A stretch of 64,000 nt of DNA from Hermatobates lingyangjiaoensis (Eukaryota > Arthropoda > Insecta > Hemiptera > Hermatobatidae), in NCBI GenBank assembly GCA_026182355.1, contig JAPFBL010000006.1:8274501-8338500 (forward strand), in the 5' to 3' direction. Below the pieces are notes generated by a model. It saw nothing but the letters and a program-made list of their open reading frames with translations. It ran no database searches and was not told the origin of the DNA. The position numbers and the translations under genes are program-made. Shown here one piece after another: positions 11,219 to 23,709 of this stretch. Within the stretch, counting starts at the first letter, position 1. The number at the start of each line of letters is the position of its first letter.

Positions 11219-14200
11219 CTAGAAATACACACCTCCGCCTCCACTGCCACCGTAGCTGCCGCCTCCACCACCGCTGCTCCAGCCTCCCTGTCCACCTGCA
11301 CTCCAGCCACCATATCCGCCTCCACTGGCACCACCTCCATGGCCGCCTCCACCTCCAGATCCACCATGTCCACCTCCTCCAAATCCTCCTCCATGGCCAC
11401 CTCCTCCAAATCCTCCTCCACCAAATCCTCCTCCATGGCCACCTCCTCCGAATCCACCTCCACCTCCACCTCCGCCTCCACCGCCGAGTTTTATAATCTT
11501 GATTATAGTTCCTCCTCCGCTACCTCCTCCTCCATGGCCACCTCCTCCAAATCCACCTCCACCAATACCTCCTCCTCCATGGCCGCCCCCACCATATCCA
11601 CCACCGCCTCCACCACCTCTCCAGCCGCCTCCACCTCCGCCTCCAGACTTGAATCCTCCTCCTCCTCCACCACCTGACCAGCCACCACCTCCTCCGTGTC
11701 CGCCTCCTCCACCACCTCCTCCTCCGTGACCACTTCCTCCGCCACCTCCTCCAGCTATTATAAAGCCTGAAAAAAAAACATCTATAAATGTAAACAGGTG
11801 GCCACGTAAATATAGAATGGTTATCTCTATAAATATGTTGCATTAAAATTCTTAAAAGTAGATGACATTCATATTTAAAATTTATTTTTTGTTCACACTG
11901 TTATTTGACTGACTTGTGAATCAACCATTTGTATGTTTCCTTCTGTGATCTTTGCGAGTGGTACCCTCCACTTCTTCTATCCTAACATAGTCTATTGTTT
12001 TGTTAAATCACTTTTTTATAATTTTGTTTTTTTTTAAACTAAATATCGATAGTAAACTGCATTTTTTAATCAAAGTTTCCTGCTGAGATTCTAAAAGTAA
12101 TCAAAATTATAAATGTAATTTTATCTTAGCCTATGTTGTTTCAGCTCAACAACATTATTTATAACACGACCGATATTTAGGAGTATTTTTTCTATTTGAT
12201 GCATATATACTACTAATTTGTACTGTTATAATTTTTTTTTATGTTTCATATCGAATTTTGGGAATCAATAAAAAACTCCTGTTTTTTAAAGACTTCAATA
12301 ATCTAGAATGGTATTTGTGGAATTTGCAATGTTCAACAAACTATAAATGTATGTGAGATAAAATAAATGTACCACTATGAAAGATATATTGCCCCGATGA
12401 AACTGAAAGTAAAACCGCAGGTAATATTCAAAGAACTACCAGGAAGCGGGTTTTGTTCAGCGTGATGGATCGACCTCTTTCTTTTCAGTATGCCTCATTT
12501 AATGGACCACTGCAGCAGCGGGACGAGCCTGGGGTAAACTTCTTTAACCGTTTAACACCTGCCCGCCCAGTCGTCTTCAACCGACGGCCGCTTACAACAC
12601 AGTCAATTTACATCCACTGTGTGTGGGATTTATTTATTTGTTCTGTCACTCGAGATGTAGTTTAGGCAACTTTTCTAAAAAAACTCATCTACCCAATTAA
12701 ATGAATAATAACATTTGAAATCATATGTTTAGTAATGTATTTGTCAATTCCGTAAGAGTTACAAACCAGGCAGTAAATATGGCTGACAAAATAACAAAAA
12801 ATCAGCTTGATACTAAAAGAACAAGAAATCTATTCTTGTTGTCCTTTGACAAGAAAAAACGTCTGATATCGTTTTCATTTTTCATTGAACAGTTGAATAA
12901 TGTGTATTTCACAATTAAGCAAATAAAGAAGAAGCTAAAATAATCCAAATATAGGATTTTTTCATGTCATATGATACTGATATCCTTATACTGGCAATAA
13001 TACGAATGCTTGCTTCATTTAGTTTTCCAAATTTAGTTGTACCTTTAATATATCTGTCACATCAAATAACATGGATCAAGAAAACATATAGTTTTATCAA
13101 GAAAATATTGTAATAATTTTGGAAATATAAAAAAATATATCATCCAATAATTGTAAAATATAAGTTTTATTCATAAAATGTTATTTTATAATAAAATTAT
13201 AAAATATTCATAACATATTCGTCAAAATATACCAAAAAACCTGTTTACCTGAGAAGACTTGATTAAACCCCATACACAAAACCAAACAAGTACAAAGAAC
13301 CTAAAACAAATATAATTGATTAATAAATATATTAATATAATTCTTGTAATTTATAAATGGATAAAATTGAAAGATAGTTCGTAAATGACCATGAATGAAA
13401 CATTGATATTGTTAAGAAATATTATTGTTTAGTAATGGTATATTTAAGTTATTCTCAGTACTACTGTGAGTGGCATCTTTGTCTAGCAGAGTTGACAGCT
13501 AGCTGTTGGCACTTCCTGAAATCCACTGCCTGTCCCGACTTGCCCAGTGTTTTGTCTCATCCTTCCCCTTTACGCCCTTGAAACATCTCTCTTGCTTCCT
13601 TCCCTTCTTTATAACACAATGGACGTCCTATTTTGCTTGTTTCAGTTCATATATGACTTTTAAGAAGAAGATCAATTGTTTTGGTTGAAAGAACTTTGTC
13701 TCATTTTAAATTTCTGGTATATATATATGGGAAACTAAATTCAATCCAGGAGGACTGATAATACATAAAATAAACTGTGATAACTAGAAAGAAACGCAAC
13801 AAAAGACTCACTTTTCAATGAATCAATGAGTCAATTTTCGCCATAACGGTCGAAATATTGAAAAATGAGTCCTTTGTTACGTTTCTTTCTATGTTTCACA
13901 GCTTATTTTAAGTATATATATATATTTATACTTCTCAGTAAATACGTGAATAAAAACTAACGTATAAACCACGTTAAAATATCCAGAAATGTAGCTAAGA
14001 TCTTTCAGCGACAACAAGTGGTCTTTGTCAGAGTTGCATTCATCCTGCATTATGAGTGCATTCGTTGAATGATCTTTGTCACATTTCTGAATTCTTTACT
14101 GTGGTTTAAACATGTGTATACAAGATTTTACACAAACACTTGAAACATAACAGCTTTTCAATTTACTTAAGCGAGAGCCGTCATAGATTGCATTGAAGTG

Positions 14201-15282
14201 TCACTGACTCTAGCATCAGATGCTTGATACAGAACTTCCTTTAAACTTAGTTACCTAGAAAGTATGCTATAAATGTTTACGTATAGTGTGTAGTACAATA
14301 TGACACTCAAACAACTCGACATTCTTTCTTGTTCGTCAATTACAGTTTCTTAAGGATAATGACTTTCCGTTAAATCCTTGTTCCTTTTCTTGTTCAATAT
14401 AACATATTTATTGCATTAATGACTACTACTAAAAATTCATCAACATAAATACAAAAATCATACAAATTAAAATACACTAAAAGACACATATAAAATACAC
14501 ATGTAAAATACGAACTTCTGTGCTTTTAGAAAAAGAGACACTAATAGCGCAAATTTTAACATAAAATAAAAGTGAATACCTTACCACAAGTGTATATTAC
14601 TCAAGAGCATCAGAAGTCAACGCCTTGTTATATTTTGAACAATGCAGGAATATCAATTACTTTATACTTAACAAATTATTTTATATCCGAATATTAAAGG
14701 AATTTAATAAGCTGAATTTTGCAGATACATTCTACCTCGTATATATACTCATCAAAAAAAAGTATGTTAAAACCAAAGTTATCTTTAAAAATAAAATAAT
14801 TCCAAATCTAATCATTTATTGACACGATAAATATCTTCATGACTATTATTAGTTTACGAAGAATAAATAATGAATTATACTTTTATACCTGTTTAACATT
14901 CCCATAAGTATAGTTTTAGGTCAAAGATTTACGTCTCAAATTTTTTACTCTTATGATTTTTTGGGATGTGTAAATAAATTAATTGGAAAACTGAGGTATG
15001 TTTTACAAGAAAGTATAAACAGTAAGGAGGGAAATATTTTATCACAGATTGCATTCTTCTAGCAAAAAACTGATATTATAAACTCTGAATAAGTCTGAAA
15101 ATGTAGGGTTATATAATATAAACAATATGTATTAATCTTCTTGCTCTAGTATAAATTGTCACACAATGAATGAAGCAAAACTTTTGTATCAAACGTATTT
15201 GCTGTTAGCTGTGTACTTGTGTTTATCAGATAGATGTAGTGCATTATACTGGAGTAAGTGAAGCTGGTTTGGTTACCTTCAT
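11219..15282 (-). CDS. Glycine-rich secreted (cuticle-type) protein, three exons
   Basis: The model is a spliced minus-strand gene. Exon 1 coding is 15282-15277 (ATG AAG, then donor GTAACC). Exon 2 is 13300-13249 (acceptor TTTGTTTTAG; ends CTTCTCAG before GTAAAC). Exon 3 is 11766-11219 (acceptor TTTTTTTTCAG; ends in TAG). The lengths 6+52+548 sum to 606, an exact reading frame of 201 aa. The protein starts MKVLCTCLVLCMGFNQVFSG, a hydrophobic signal peptide, then FIIAGGGGGG. The rest is about 70% glycine in blocks such as GGGGHGGG, GGGGFGGGG and GGWSAGG, broken once by a TIIKIIKL segment. It ends in GGGGVYF. Secreted glycine-rich proteins with H, F, Y and W spacers are typical arthropod cuticle or structural proteins; the precise role is inference. 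Phase agreement across all junctions supports the model. Exons 1 and 2 rest on splice motifs alone. Confidence 0.75.
12250..13240. other. Second intron of the glycine-rich gene, proximal part
   Basis: This is AT-rich intronic DNA. A GC-richer patch at about 12440-12670 looks like a repeat fragment but matches no family I can name. No further exon was found. Confidence 0.4.
13400..13730 (+). mobile_element. Penelope-like remnant (family A relative) in intron 1
   Basis: A short reading TLILLRNII near 13410, followed by GTTGACAGCTAGC (13491), matches the order in the family A remnant at 33.6-34.6 kb (...MLLRNIL..., then GTTGACAGCTAGC). A decayed hammerhead-like segment follows (about 13655-13702; AAGAAG...GGTTGAAAGAAC...GTCTC), ending at a short (TA)n tract. 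It lies in intron 1 of the glycine-rich gene, on the opposite strand. Confidence 0.5.
13992..14034 (-). ncRNA. Hammerhead motif, family A (diverged)
   Basis: Minus strand: CTGACAA replaces CTGACGA. Then come a shortened stem II, GAA and the intact palindrome AGATCT. The last core base group is altered (GA to AA), so activity is doubtful. It lies in intron 1 of the glycine-rich gene. Confidence 0.4.
14050..15240. other. First intron of the glycine-rich gene, distal part
   Basis: AT-rich sequence without RNA genes or TE proteins that I can recognise. It ends near the exon 1 donor at 15276. Confidence 0.45.
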
Positions 15283-15299
15283 GTTGGAAGGGACTGCTG

Positions 15300-15337
15300 C
15301 AAGTGATGCTGTGGTAGCTGGGTTGAGCTCCTTTATA
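15300..15337 (-). promoter_or_regulatory. TATA box and initiator of the glycine-rich gene
   Basis: On the minus strand TATAAAG lies at 15337-15331. An initiator-like ATCACTT follows with its A at 15304, 33 bases after the first T of TATA. The start codon is at 15282, so the 5' UTR would be only about 22 bases. The spacing is standard for arthropod core promoters and independently supports the first exon. Confidence 0.65.
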
Positions 15338-15479
15338 CAAGGAGCGATGCAGTCAAGACGTGGAGGGAGTGCCGGAGTGGCGGGGCTAAGAGGCTGCAGC
15401 AAGACATCAGTATCCTCCAGGACATCGTCCCTCAAGTTCGCATATGACGTTATAACTTCTAGTTAATCATAGAATTGTG

Positions 15480-17290
15480 CATCTGATTGACCCTATTTCA
15501 TTAGTTCTTCAGTTATTACAGAATCTGTAGAAGTAATTAGCTGGGATTTTACTTCTACATTGTTCCTTTGCAATCAGCGTAAGTTGAAGTTATTTTATAT
15601 TACTAGGTCTCAAACGAACTTTTCTTAATATCTCCAAACTCACACCTTCTTCAAAAACTTTCAATTCTCTATTTATTCATGATTTGTCTTTCTTGGTCAT
15701 AAGTTTCACTGAAACACACACATTATGTCACTTTAAAGTTTTAAATTTGTTCCAACATGAATGGTGCGTTATTTTCCATTAGACCTACGAAGCATTTGCA
15801 ATAGTAGGTTATATACAGATTTTTTACAATTGTACTTATCATTAACTGAAATATTTGTATGATTGTCAGTAGGTCACACCAAACCATAAATACCTATTTA
15901 TTTTTTTGTGATTAGAGCCATTTAAAGTGATTGAAGAAATAGTTACAATTAACAATAAAATTATATATAGTTACGAACGGAAAAAAATTGTGTTAGGCCA
16001 AAAGTCGTTCCTTTGGTTTATATAACAAGCATATTTTTAAAAAAAATGTAGAGCTTTTGATTTTACCAAAAAAATAATTAAATATTATGGCCTCTTCTAT
16101 ATAAAGCAGACACAAATTTCACGTATTGAGCAATTTCTGATATTACGGAATAACCTTAAAGTTTGTTTTCACTTCGTAATGAAGTAATAACAAAATAAAT
16201 TTTGTTTCCTACTTCTAATCAACTTCAATATATGATTCTAATATCGTAGTTAATAATATATTAAAGCCTGTAGATTATTTATAAGTATAGAATTGCTATT
16301 AAAGTATATAAACGTTAATACATCCAAAATAAATTACAAGATGAACTGATCGTCATAAATTTAAAAATCTACAGTTGTGCTAAACACAATTTGTGATGTT
16401 TTTTCTCAAAACAATTCTAATGCTCTTATATAAAACAACTTAAGAACACTCATATAATGCTCTCAAAAAAAATGTTTAACTTAGGCCGTATGCACTTTAT
16501 AGATTATTTGTCATTTAATATTAATGATGGAATAAAATGATTAATTTGAATTCATGGTATAAATAATGTAAATAGTGTAATTTGGCATTGATAGTTTTTC
16601 TGTACATGCTCAGTTCTTTCAATATTTTGATTCTTCTAATTATAACAATAACAGGAATAGAAATTAGTTCGCTGAAATGCAGTAAGGGTCTGAAGTGTTT
16701 CTCGATTTATCAGAATCAGCATTAGTAACAGTAGTGTTTGTTCAAGTTCACCAATCATTTTTTAGTTTAGTTATATTTGGAGTATTATATTCAGCCTTTT
16801 CTCTCAAGTTGATGATCTAAAGTAAACTTAGATGTGTACTAAGACAAAAGCTTTTATTTCAGAAGCTCGTTTTTTTTTATTTTTTATGCAACAAGCAGTT
16901 CTTAATTAAATCATTTAAATATCAAGTTTCTTTTAGTGAATCTTTAATTAACAATCTAATCTCTCTGAGATATCTTAAAATTTGTTTATTCAATGCAACA
17001 GATATCCGACAATATATCAGATACTTAAATATCATTTATATTAAAATCATTCTGCATTCATTAATTATTCAACAAATTCAAATTACAGATATCATTTTAA
17101 GAATAATCATTAAATGGATTATAACGTGTTATTTTAACCTAATTTTGGAAACAACTTTCAACTAACCTTCATTTAAGGTGTTGTTTTTGTATAAAATTTC
17201 ATTTTCACTTGTCAAACACTATGATTTGTGTTGAGCTCAAAACTTTCAAAATTAATCATAGACATTTTTATAAACATCATGCACAGATAT
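15480..17290. other. AT-rich intergenic DNA, nothing recognised
   Basis: I see no gene, RNA or TE family in this stretch; only short A/T homopolymers. Confidence 0.5.
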
Positions 17291-17299
17291 TTTCAAACA

Positions 17300-17325
17300 C
17301 TCACTCACACATACACACACATACA

Positions 17326-17393
<68 letters not shown>
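17300..17393 (+). repeat. (CA)n microsatellite
   Basis: A long CA/ACAC run interrupted early by CATA units, next to short TACATA/TATA repeats up to about 17430. Confidence 0.95.
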
Positions 17394-17395
<2 letters not shown>

Positions 17396-17495
17396 CAACA
17401 TACATACATATATATCTATTATATATAACAAGATTTCACAATAAACACGTGAAAAATCAATATTTATTTAAACCATAATAAAAAATGAGAAAAAA

Positions 17496-17538
17496 GACTA
17501 AGATCTTTCAACCGTAATAAGCGGTCTTCGTTAGAGTT
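17496..17538 (-). ncRNA. Hammerhead motif, family A
   Basis: Minus strand: CTAACGA in place of CTGACGA, then stem II, GAA and AGATCT, with stem I arms AACT/AGTC. One core base is mutated. It pairs head to head with the plus-strand copy at 17548. Confidence 0.5.
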
Positions 17539-17547
17539 AAATCTCAA

Positions 17548-17589
17548 GATTCTGACGAAGACTGTTTGTTACGGTTGAAAGATTTTAGC
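17548..17589 (+). ncRNA. Hammerhead motif, family A
   Basis: CTGACGA (17552-17558) is intact, followed by one A, a partly changed stem II (GACTG against CGGTT), GAA, and AGATTT in place of AGATCT. Stem III pairing is weakened. Confidence 0.5.
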
Positions 17590-17651
17590 CTTTTTTTTTC
17601 TCATTTCCTATTGTGGTTTGAAAATTGTTATATATATATATGGGAAAACAA

Positions 17652-17694
17652 GACTAAGATCTTTCAACCGTAACAAGCGGTCTTCGTCAGAGTC
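17652..17694 (-). ncRNA. Hammerhead motif, family A (consensus copy)
   Basis: Minus strand, in order: GACT (stem I), CTGACGA, one A, GACCG-loop-CGGTT (stem II), GAA, AGATCT (self-complementary stem III), T (cleavage base), AGTC (stem I partner). All catalytic core positions match the hammerhead consensus; position 7 is naturally variable. It forms one arm of a near-perfect palindrome with 17720-17762. Confidence 0.75.
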
Positions 17695-17719
17695 AAATAC
17701 CCAACTCAGTTGGGTTTTT

Positions 17720-17762
17720 GACTCTGACGAAGACCGCTTGTTACGGTTGAAAAATCTTAGTC
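17720..17762 (+). ncRNA. Hammerhead motif, family A
   Basis: It has the same order as the consensus copy: GACT, CTGACGA, A, GACCG...CGGTT, GAA, then AAATCT (one change in stem III), T, AGTC. The core is intact. A (TA)n tract at about 17829-17846 closes the Penelope end. Confidence 0.7.
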
Positions 17763-18459
17763 TTGTTTTCCCATTTCTTATTGTGGTTTGATCATTGATT
17801 GTTATTTCACGTGTTTATGTGAAAGCTTTATATATATATATATATAAAATCCAGATTAGGAATTTCAGAAGTTCATTTTTTTACATTTTATTCAGAAATT
17901 GGTTTTTTTTTTGTTGCCTTATAATCTGACGATTTTACATTTACTACTTTTTCCAATTGTTTACTAAAGTTTAAAAATTCTACTGCTAATATTTCAAGAG
18001 GAAAGAATATTGCTTAAAATCACAATTTGTTAAAAAAAAGATGATTTTTTCGTTATGAATTATTGCCCGAAATATATAGGGCACGTCTAAAGCATAAGTT
18101 CCTTTTGAAATGTCAGCTTCATCCATCATACAGTTTGGACTGTTGTTTGTAACATCAATAATGGACTCTGAGTACTGTAAAACACCTAAATCCTTCAAAT
18201 TAATTAGTACCCTGAAATAAGCGAATAGAGAAGAATGAAACAGTGGATGGATCCAATGAAAACATTTTGGAGTCAAGAAAGCTTCTGCTGCCTGGAAACC
18301 TTGTGTACCGCTCACTTCAGCTTTCCTAAAGATACATTCGAGAAGGATGAAAAAAAAAAAGGTAAAAGTTGGTCATGAAAACCAGGTCTATTTTATATGT
18401 ATGTGTGTATGTGTGAAGTTTGTTGGTAAATCCCCTATTGCGTTGGCAAGAGGGTTTTT

Positions 18460-18502
18460 GACTCTGAGGAAGACCGCTTGCTACGATTAAAAGATATTAT
18501 TC
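18460..18502 (+). ncRNA. Degenerate hammerhead, family A
   Basis: CTGAGGA keeps the variable position 7, and stem II is partly kept. GAA has become AAA and the stem III/stem I strands are eroded. Probably inactive. Confidence 0.35.
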
Positions 18503-18594
18503 TTTTTTTTTCCATTTGATATTGTAGTTTGATTATTGATTGTTATTTCATGTGTTTATGTGAAATCTTGTATATATATATATAATATATATGT

Positions 18595-18900
18595 GAGATT
18601 AAATTTTCTGCCCACTTTTGTCTTAATTAGTTTTTTGGATTTCTTTTCCAAATCTCGAAGTCTTACTTTAATTTCTTTGGAACTAGGTGTAATAACTCAC
18701 CATAAGTTTTGTTGTCCATTTTTTTATTTTTACCGACGTTTCGGTCTTCTTCGACCATCTACTGGGTGATGTGGGCAGAAAATTTAATCTCACATGTATA
18801 AATGAAGGACTGTTCCCCAAAGTGGGCAGAAAATTTAATCTCACATGTATAAATGAAGGACTGTTCCCAAATATATATATATTATATTATATATATATAT
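18595..18900. mobile_element. Penelope family E end with inverted arms
   Basis: GAGATTAAATTTTCTGCCCAC at the left recurs inverted at about 18774 and again about 18822, the right arm being present as two tandem copies of ~47 bases, each followed by ATAAATGAAGGACTGTTC. A (TA)n tract follows. The centre carries a hammerhead-like motif. No coding part is present. Confidence 0.55.
18732..18767 (-). ncRNA. Hammerhead-like motif, family E (mutated core)
   Basis: Minus strand: ACC, CAGTAGA, one T, GGTC...GACC, GAA, ACGT, C, GGT. Stem I, stem II, the palindromic stem III and the GUC-type cleavage triplet are all intact. The seven-base core differs from CTGANGA at two conserved positions, so it should not cleave. 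Confidence 0.5.
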
Positions 18901-18919
18901 ATTATATATAGTTTTCTCA

Positions 18920-21700
18920 GTAACACGTGAAATAAAAAGGGAGAGTCAGTTCCAACTATCCTAGTTTCAAACATGTGACGAATCTCAAAATGTATAAAAA
19001 GACTTTCAGTAAAATCGTTCTGATTATGTGTTCTTCAAAAGCTTTAGGAAGAATCTACTATCATGAATAATATTATTATTAAAAATTTGATAGATTTGAC
19101 TATTATCATCACTATGTAATATAATCCAAAGTTAAAAGAGTAAATAGTTATGAGCTAAAAAAAATATCGAACTATTTTAATTAACATTGCTAATGTACGG
19201 TCTTTCACTCTTCATAGATCATTTTCAGATTACGCTAATATTTATATTTATATTAAATGGGAGAGTGAAGGGGAATAATAAGCAGGACCCAGCACGGTGA
19301 CGGCCTCTCAGGATTGTATTACAATATCCTATTTATCAAAATTAGCTTGAAATCAGTTATTCAACTTCTATATTAGGCACTATATTTAAAACATTATTAG
19401 GGACATTTGGGTTAGGGTTTTGGTCATAATGTATAATACGGCTTCTAATATTTATAGTCTCTTGATATCGTTGTTGCACTTTAGCACTCTAGTTCCTTCA
19501 TTGAATAAAACAAGGGAGCATATACTTTGATAGATTTATTCCATAGATCTCTTGGATGATTCTTATCAAAATAAAGTTAAAAATTTCCTAATTTCAGAAA
19601 AAGGTTTCTCACTTTCGGAAAATGGTGAGCAACTTTTGGATAACTTTTTTGTATTTACTATTATGTACATTGATAGCTGTGATGCGTAGTTGCATGTAGT
19701 TATACTAGTTTTACTTGAATTGTGGTAGATTACAAAACTACGATGTGCTCCAGGAGTGTCCGGGGATCAAAATAAGCAAAACTAAGCAGCAAAATAGTAA
19801 ACTGCAAAATAGTATTGATCATACTGTATCAGTAGTTCATTTTGAAAAATGTTAGTCATATGTCCCAATCTCTTACTATAATTTTTAAGTTTTGTATACA
19901 AATTCTATGTTCATAATCATCAATTAACAACTGTCACCAATGTATGTTGGCTATATTTGTTGTATTATATATGGTGTTTGTGGTAGTTGTCACTGTTTTT
20001 GAAGAGGTGTTCGATTTTGTTTTTCCTTATGACGACAAAAAAAAAAAAGAAAAATCGTAAAATGTTGGCCTAAATTTTTATTTTATATGTTATGTGCAAC
20101 TTCAAAGTAGTTTTAAATTTTTTCATATACATAAAACAGCATAATATAAGATAAATTTAATCATATTTATTAATAAAAGTTTAGTGTAAGTAGCAGCAGA
20201 AACTAATAAATGCAGAGTGAAATTAACGTGAATAAAACTATATATGAATGATAGTTTATATGAACTTGCCTGGTTTATAAAAAAACAGAAAATTGCTTGA
20301 TCGTAGTGCGTTAACCACAGTTTATTCAAATGATACAGTGTGGTTTATTAATTTATAATTGACAACAAAATTTCTTCTGTTATTGTTACTTTTTGCATAC
20401 TTTTACACTCCAGTCTTTTGTACTACTGTACATGTGGTAAAACACATTCATGCATTATGAATTATGATATATTTATGAGATTGCGATGTAGATTTTTCAT
20501 TGGGAGTTCAATATTTTTCTTCTTTTGAATTTTTTAGACTGTAGTTTTTAAAACCATCTGGAATGAAAAAATTGTGTCCCACTTACCTAGGTGCGGTTTA
20601 AGAGTTATTTTTTTTTTAAAAATAAGTTAAGGTAATTTAATTACATTCTGTTTTATGAAGACACCTGCAAAATTTTACACACATGTGATATGGTTGCTAA
20701 TATAATTATTTATAGTCTTTCATTAGTCAACTAAAAATCTTGTTCCAAAGTTTTTACTAAACAATGTTCCCTTAGAAACAAACATAATTGCATTTTCTTA
20801 TAAATTTAAAAGTTTCAATTTTCTTTTTGCAGTTCCAATATTATAACATTAAATTTTAATATTGGGAGTAGATTTGTAAATGAGGTGCGATTTGCAATTA
20901 AGAACCTATATATTTAGCAACCGACTATACAAAAGAATTCATGTGTTGTTAGCCTTCTTTTTGAAGAAAATACAATCACAAGTTTATAGTTAATTTGAAA
21001 CCATTAATTCATCAAACTATAAAAGCTTATGATACACACAATGCAGTTAAAATAATATTAATATCATCATTATAACACTAATGTAACTATTACAAATATT
21101 GTTGGGTAAAAGGCTAATGAAATGGCCTCCACATATAAAAATTTAATGGTACAAACAACGCGTTTCGAACACCGCGTGTTTACAATGAGTAAATTCCACA
21201 ATAACTGATTGCACTACATTAGTATTACAGATATTTTTAATTTTTGAAAAATAAAATTACTAAACATAACGTATCATTCCAAAAATAGATTCATATCTTT
21301 CATTATTTAAAACTATTATTGTAATTTAATTTCATTTCCAAGTTGAAATATAAACTGTTTTGTGCTTTAAGACATACAAATTACGCTAAGAAATATTTTT
21401 GCACATTTAAATAAAATTAAATTTTTAATTTAACTTATACAATTTATGTATACCACTTTAGAATTAAGATTACCAGTATAGTTTGTATATTGATCATGAA
21501 CTACTAATACAAATTTTGTGATCTTTACAATTTATTATTATGTACATAATAAGACTTTTTTTTTCTTGTAGCTTTTTTTCAAATTTTAATGAATTAAGCA
21601 TTGACAAATTACAGTCATAAACTAGATTAATTTTCAAGCAACACCTTCATAATAAATCCAAGCTTGGAATTTACTTGATGTGCAATCTGTATTCACTTTT
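18920..21700. other. AT-rich intergenic DNA
   Basis: I found no gene or RNA. Open frames are short and unlike any family I know. Confidence 0.5.
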
Positions 21701-22029
21701 CAAATCAAGGAATTCTCCCTATTCGGTCAATGGACCTTGTCTATAAGGGGGTCGTTCGTTCAGTGATGACTTATGGATGTTCTCTCTGGTTTAGAGCTGC
21801 ACCAACGAACAAGGCGTGTATCCAGATTGTTCAAAATATGTGTGCCCGCCTTATAGCCAGGGCTCCTTGGTACGCCCGTAATGTTGATATTCACCATGAT
21901 TTGAAAATGGAATCCATAGATAGTTACATCACCCGACTTACTACCAATGAAGATAACAAACTATCTACTCATCCAAATCTCCTTGAACAAACTCTAAATC
22001 CTGCCACCAACCTTCCTCAACCTCACTGA
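21660..22029 (+). pseudogene. Jockey-type retrotransposon ORF2, C-terminal fragment
   Basis: The frame ending at 22029 reads ...VYKGVVRSVMTYGCSLW, then APWYARNVDIHHDL and KLSTHPN. This is the conserved region C-terminal to the reverse transcriptase in Jockey-clade LINEs (YK..IRPV.TYG..LWG, APWYV.N..IH.DL, LS.HPN). All catalytic RT motifs are missing, so it is a 5'-truncated dead copy. A second fragment of the same protein region lies at 44986-45395. Confidence 0.75.
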
Positions 22030-22049
22030 ACAACTTCATTCACTGACTA

Positions 22050-23700
22050 TCTGACTAATTTTCCAACTCATGACTAAAAACATTGAAAACCATGACCTAA
22101 ACAAGACCATATGACCGCGAATAGGACGTCATTACTGTACAGACGAATTTAATATCTGACATGAATTACTGACATTCCAAGTTATATAGCACAGTAAGCA
22201 AGCAGTAGAAGGCCTCTGGTCTGGAACTGCTAGTTAGGACGTGCACTATAGTGCGCGGATATATTCGTTGGTCGTTGGTTGAATCATAAACTTTTAGCAG
22301 TAACTTGTCAATCATGAGTTTCCTATACAATTTAAACACAACCAAACAATGTGATCTAGAGTTATTACCTTCAATAAAATGTTTTCTATAAATAAAAACT
22401 TGAATCGTTTGAGTGAACTGTTTAAAGGTTACTTGAAGGACAACCTATTGACACCATCATTTCATCTGTTTTAGCAAAACCACCTCAATCGATGTATATA
22501 TCACATATAGAAGTTGGTAGGGGCCCGAATCTTTATGGTGAACTGACTTTTTAATTACTTCATATGCAATGTTAAGAAAAATATCATGATGAATATGGCT
22601 GACTCCTGAACTTATGTCAGTGTCTGTTTTGCCATATCAATTAGTAGAGATAAAATTAATGGATTTCATAATCGTTTGAAGAACAATGATATCTCCATTT
22701 AAACTTGAAAAATTAATTACCTTATCAGTGCAAAGAAGGTAAAAACTGCAATTAAGGTAAAATATCACTGCAATATTGGGGAATGATTTAAAGTAGTGAA
22801 CAATTGAAAAACTTTCCTCGTTCACTTGACATATGCCTTTGTAACAAACTAATATGGTATTCATGTAATGTTAAAAAATAATACAAGCACTCTTTACAAA
22901 CAGACAAACAAACTAGGAAAAATAACAAATGATATATGAAAATTCCTTTAATTTGTATAAATTAGTTTATCATTTGTGGTAACTATTTAAAGTATTGGCT
23001 CAGAATGATGTTTTTTTTTTATTCAAGTGAACTATTTTTTGTAAAAATTTGTGTTGAACCTTTTCTTTTTTTCCATTTTGTACTTTAAATATTTTAATGC
23101 TTTGTCAGGTCTGTTGGTTTACCTCTCAGCTGATACTCCAGAGTACTGTTTGTTGCTTGGACGTTCCAGATATCCCTTTCCTCTTCTGACTATCTTATTT
23201 TTACATATTCTATAATCACTACACCAGCTCTACCACTTTCTTCCTGTTTTCAAAACACTAGTAACTCCCCTTGGGTGTATATCCTCTTTTGAATCCTATA
23301 TTTGAAAAATACACGTCGATTCTCATTTGGAAGTACGTTTTAATAGTATGCGTCATGAACAGGACTCTTTTTGGGGCACACTAACTAAAAACAAAACAAT
23401 TGTATTGTTTCTTATAATTTTATCTAATTAATCTAAAATTTAAGCAATCTTTATATAAAAAAATTATAATGATTTTACTCTACAGATATCCGTCTTGATA
23501 GTGAAAAAATATCGCTTAACTTATTTTTTTGCTCCTTTATCGCATAAAACTCTTCAAGTTGAACAGTGTGTGTATTATAAAGGTTAAAAGCTGTAGTTGA
23601 TAGGTCTTAGTTAGTAGTTAAAAAAAAAAAAGGTTTTCTCAAATCATAGTTCTGTCAAAATATTACCTTTCTCATTATAATATAATGACCAAAAATAACA
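22050..23700. other. AT-rich intergenic DNA
   Basis: I see no gene, RNA or named TE protein here. Confidence 0.45.
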
Positions 23701-23709
23701 GGACTTGTT

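Noticed and set aside
11339..11745. Plus-strand Ser/Thr-rich and Pro-rich frames and minus-strand Glu/Val-rich or Arg/Trp-rich frames across the glycine-rich exon
   Set aside because: They are shadow frames of the GGN-rich coding exon. Only the glycine frame has a splice acceptor, a signal peptide upstream and a sensible composition.
17209..17478. Open frames reading long HTHTHT repeats
   Set aside because: They are a translation of the (CA)n microsatellite with no gene context.
17986..18315. 109-aa minus-strand open frame resembling part of a frame at 40446-40727 (RAIIHNEKIIFF versus RAIIDDRKVIFF)
   Set aside because: The similarity falls in repeat DNA related to the R-element right end; nothing suggests selection on a protein.
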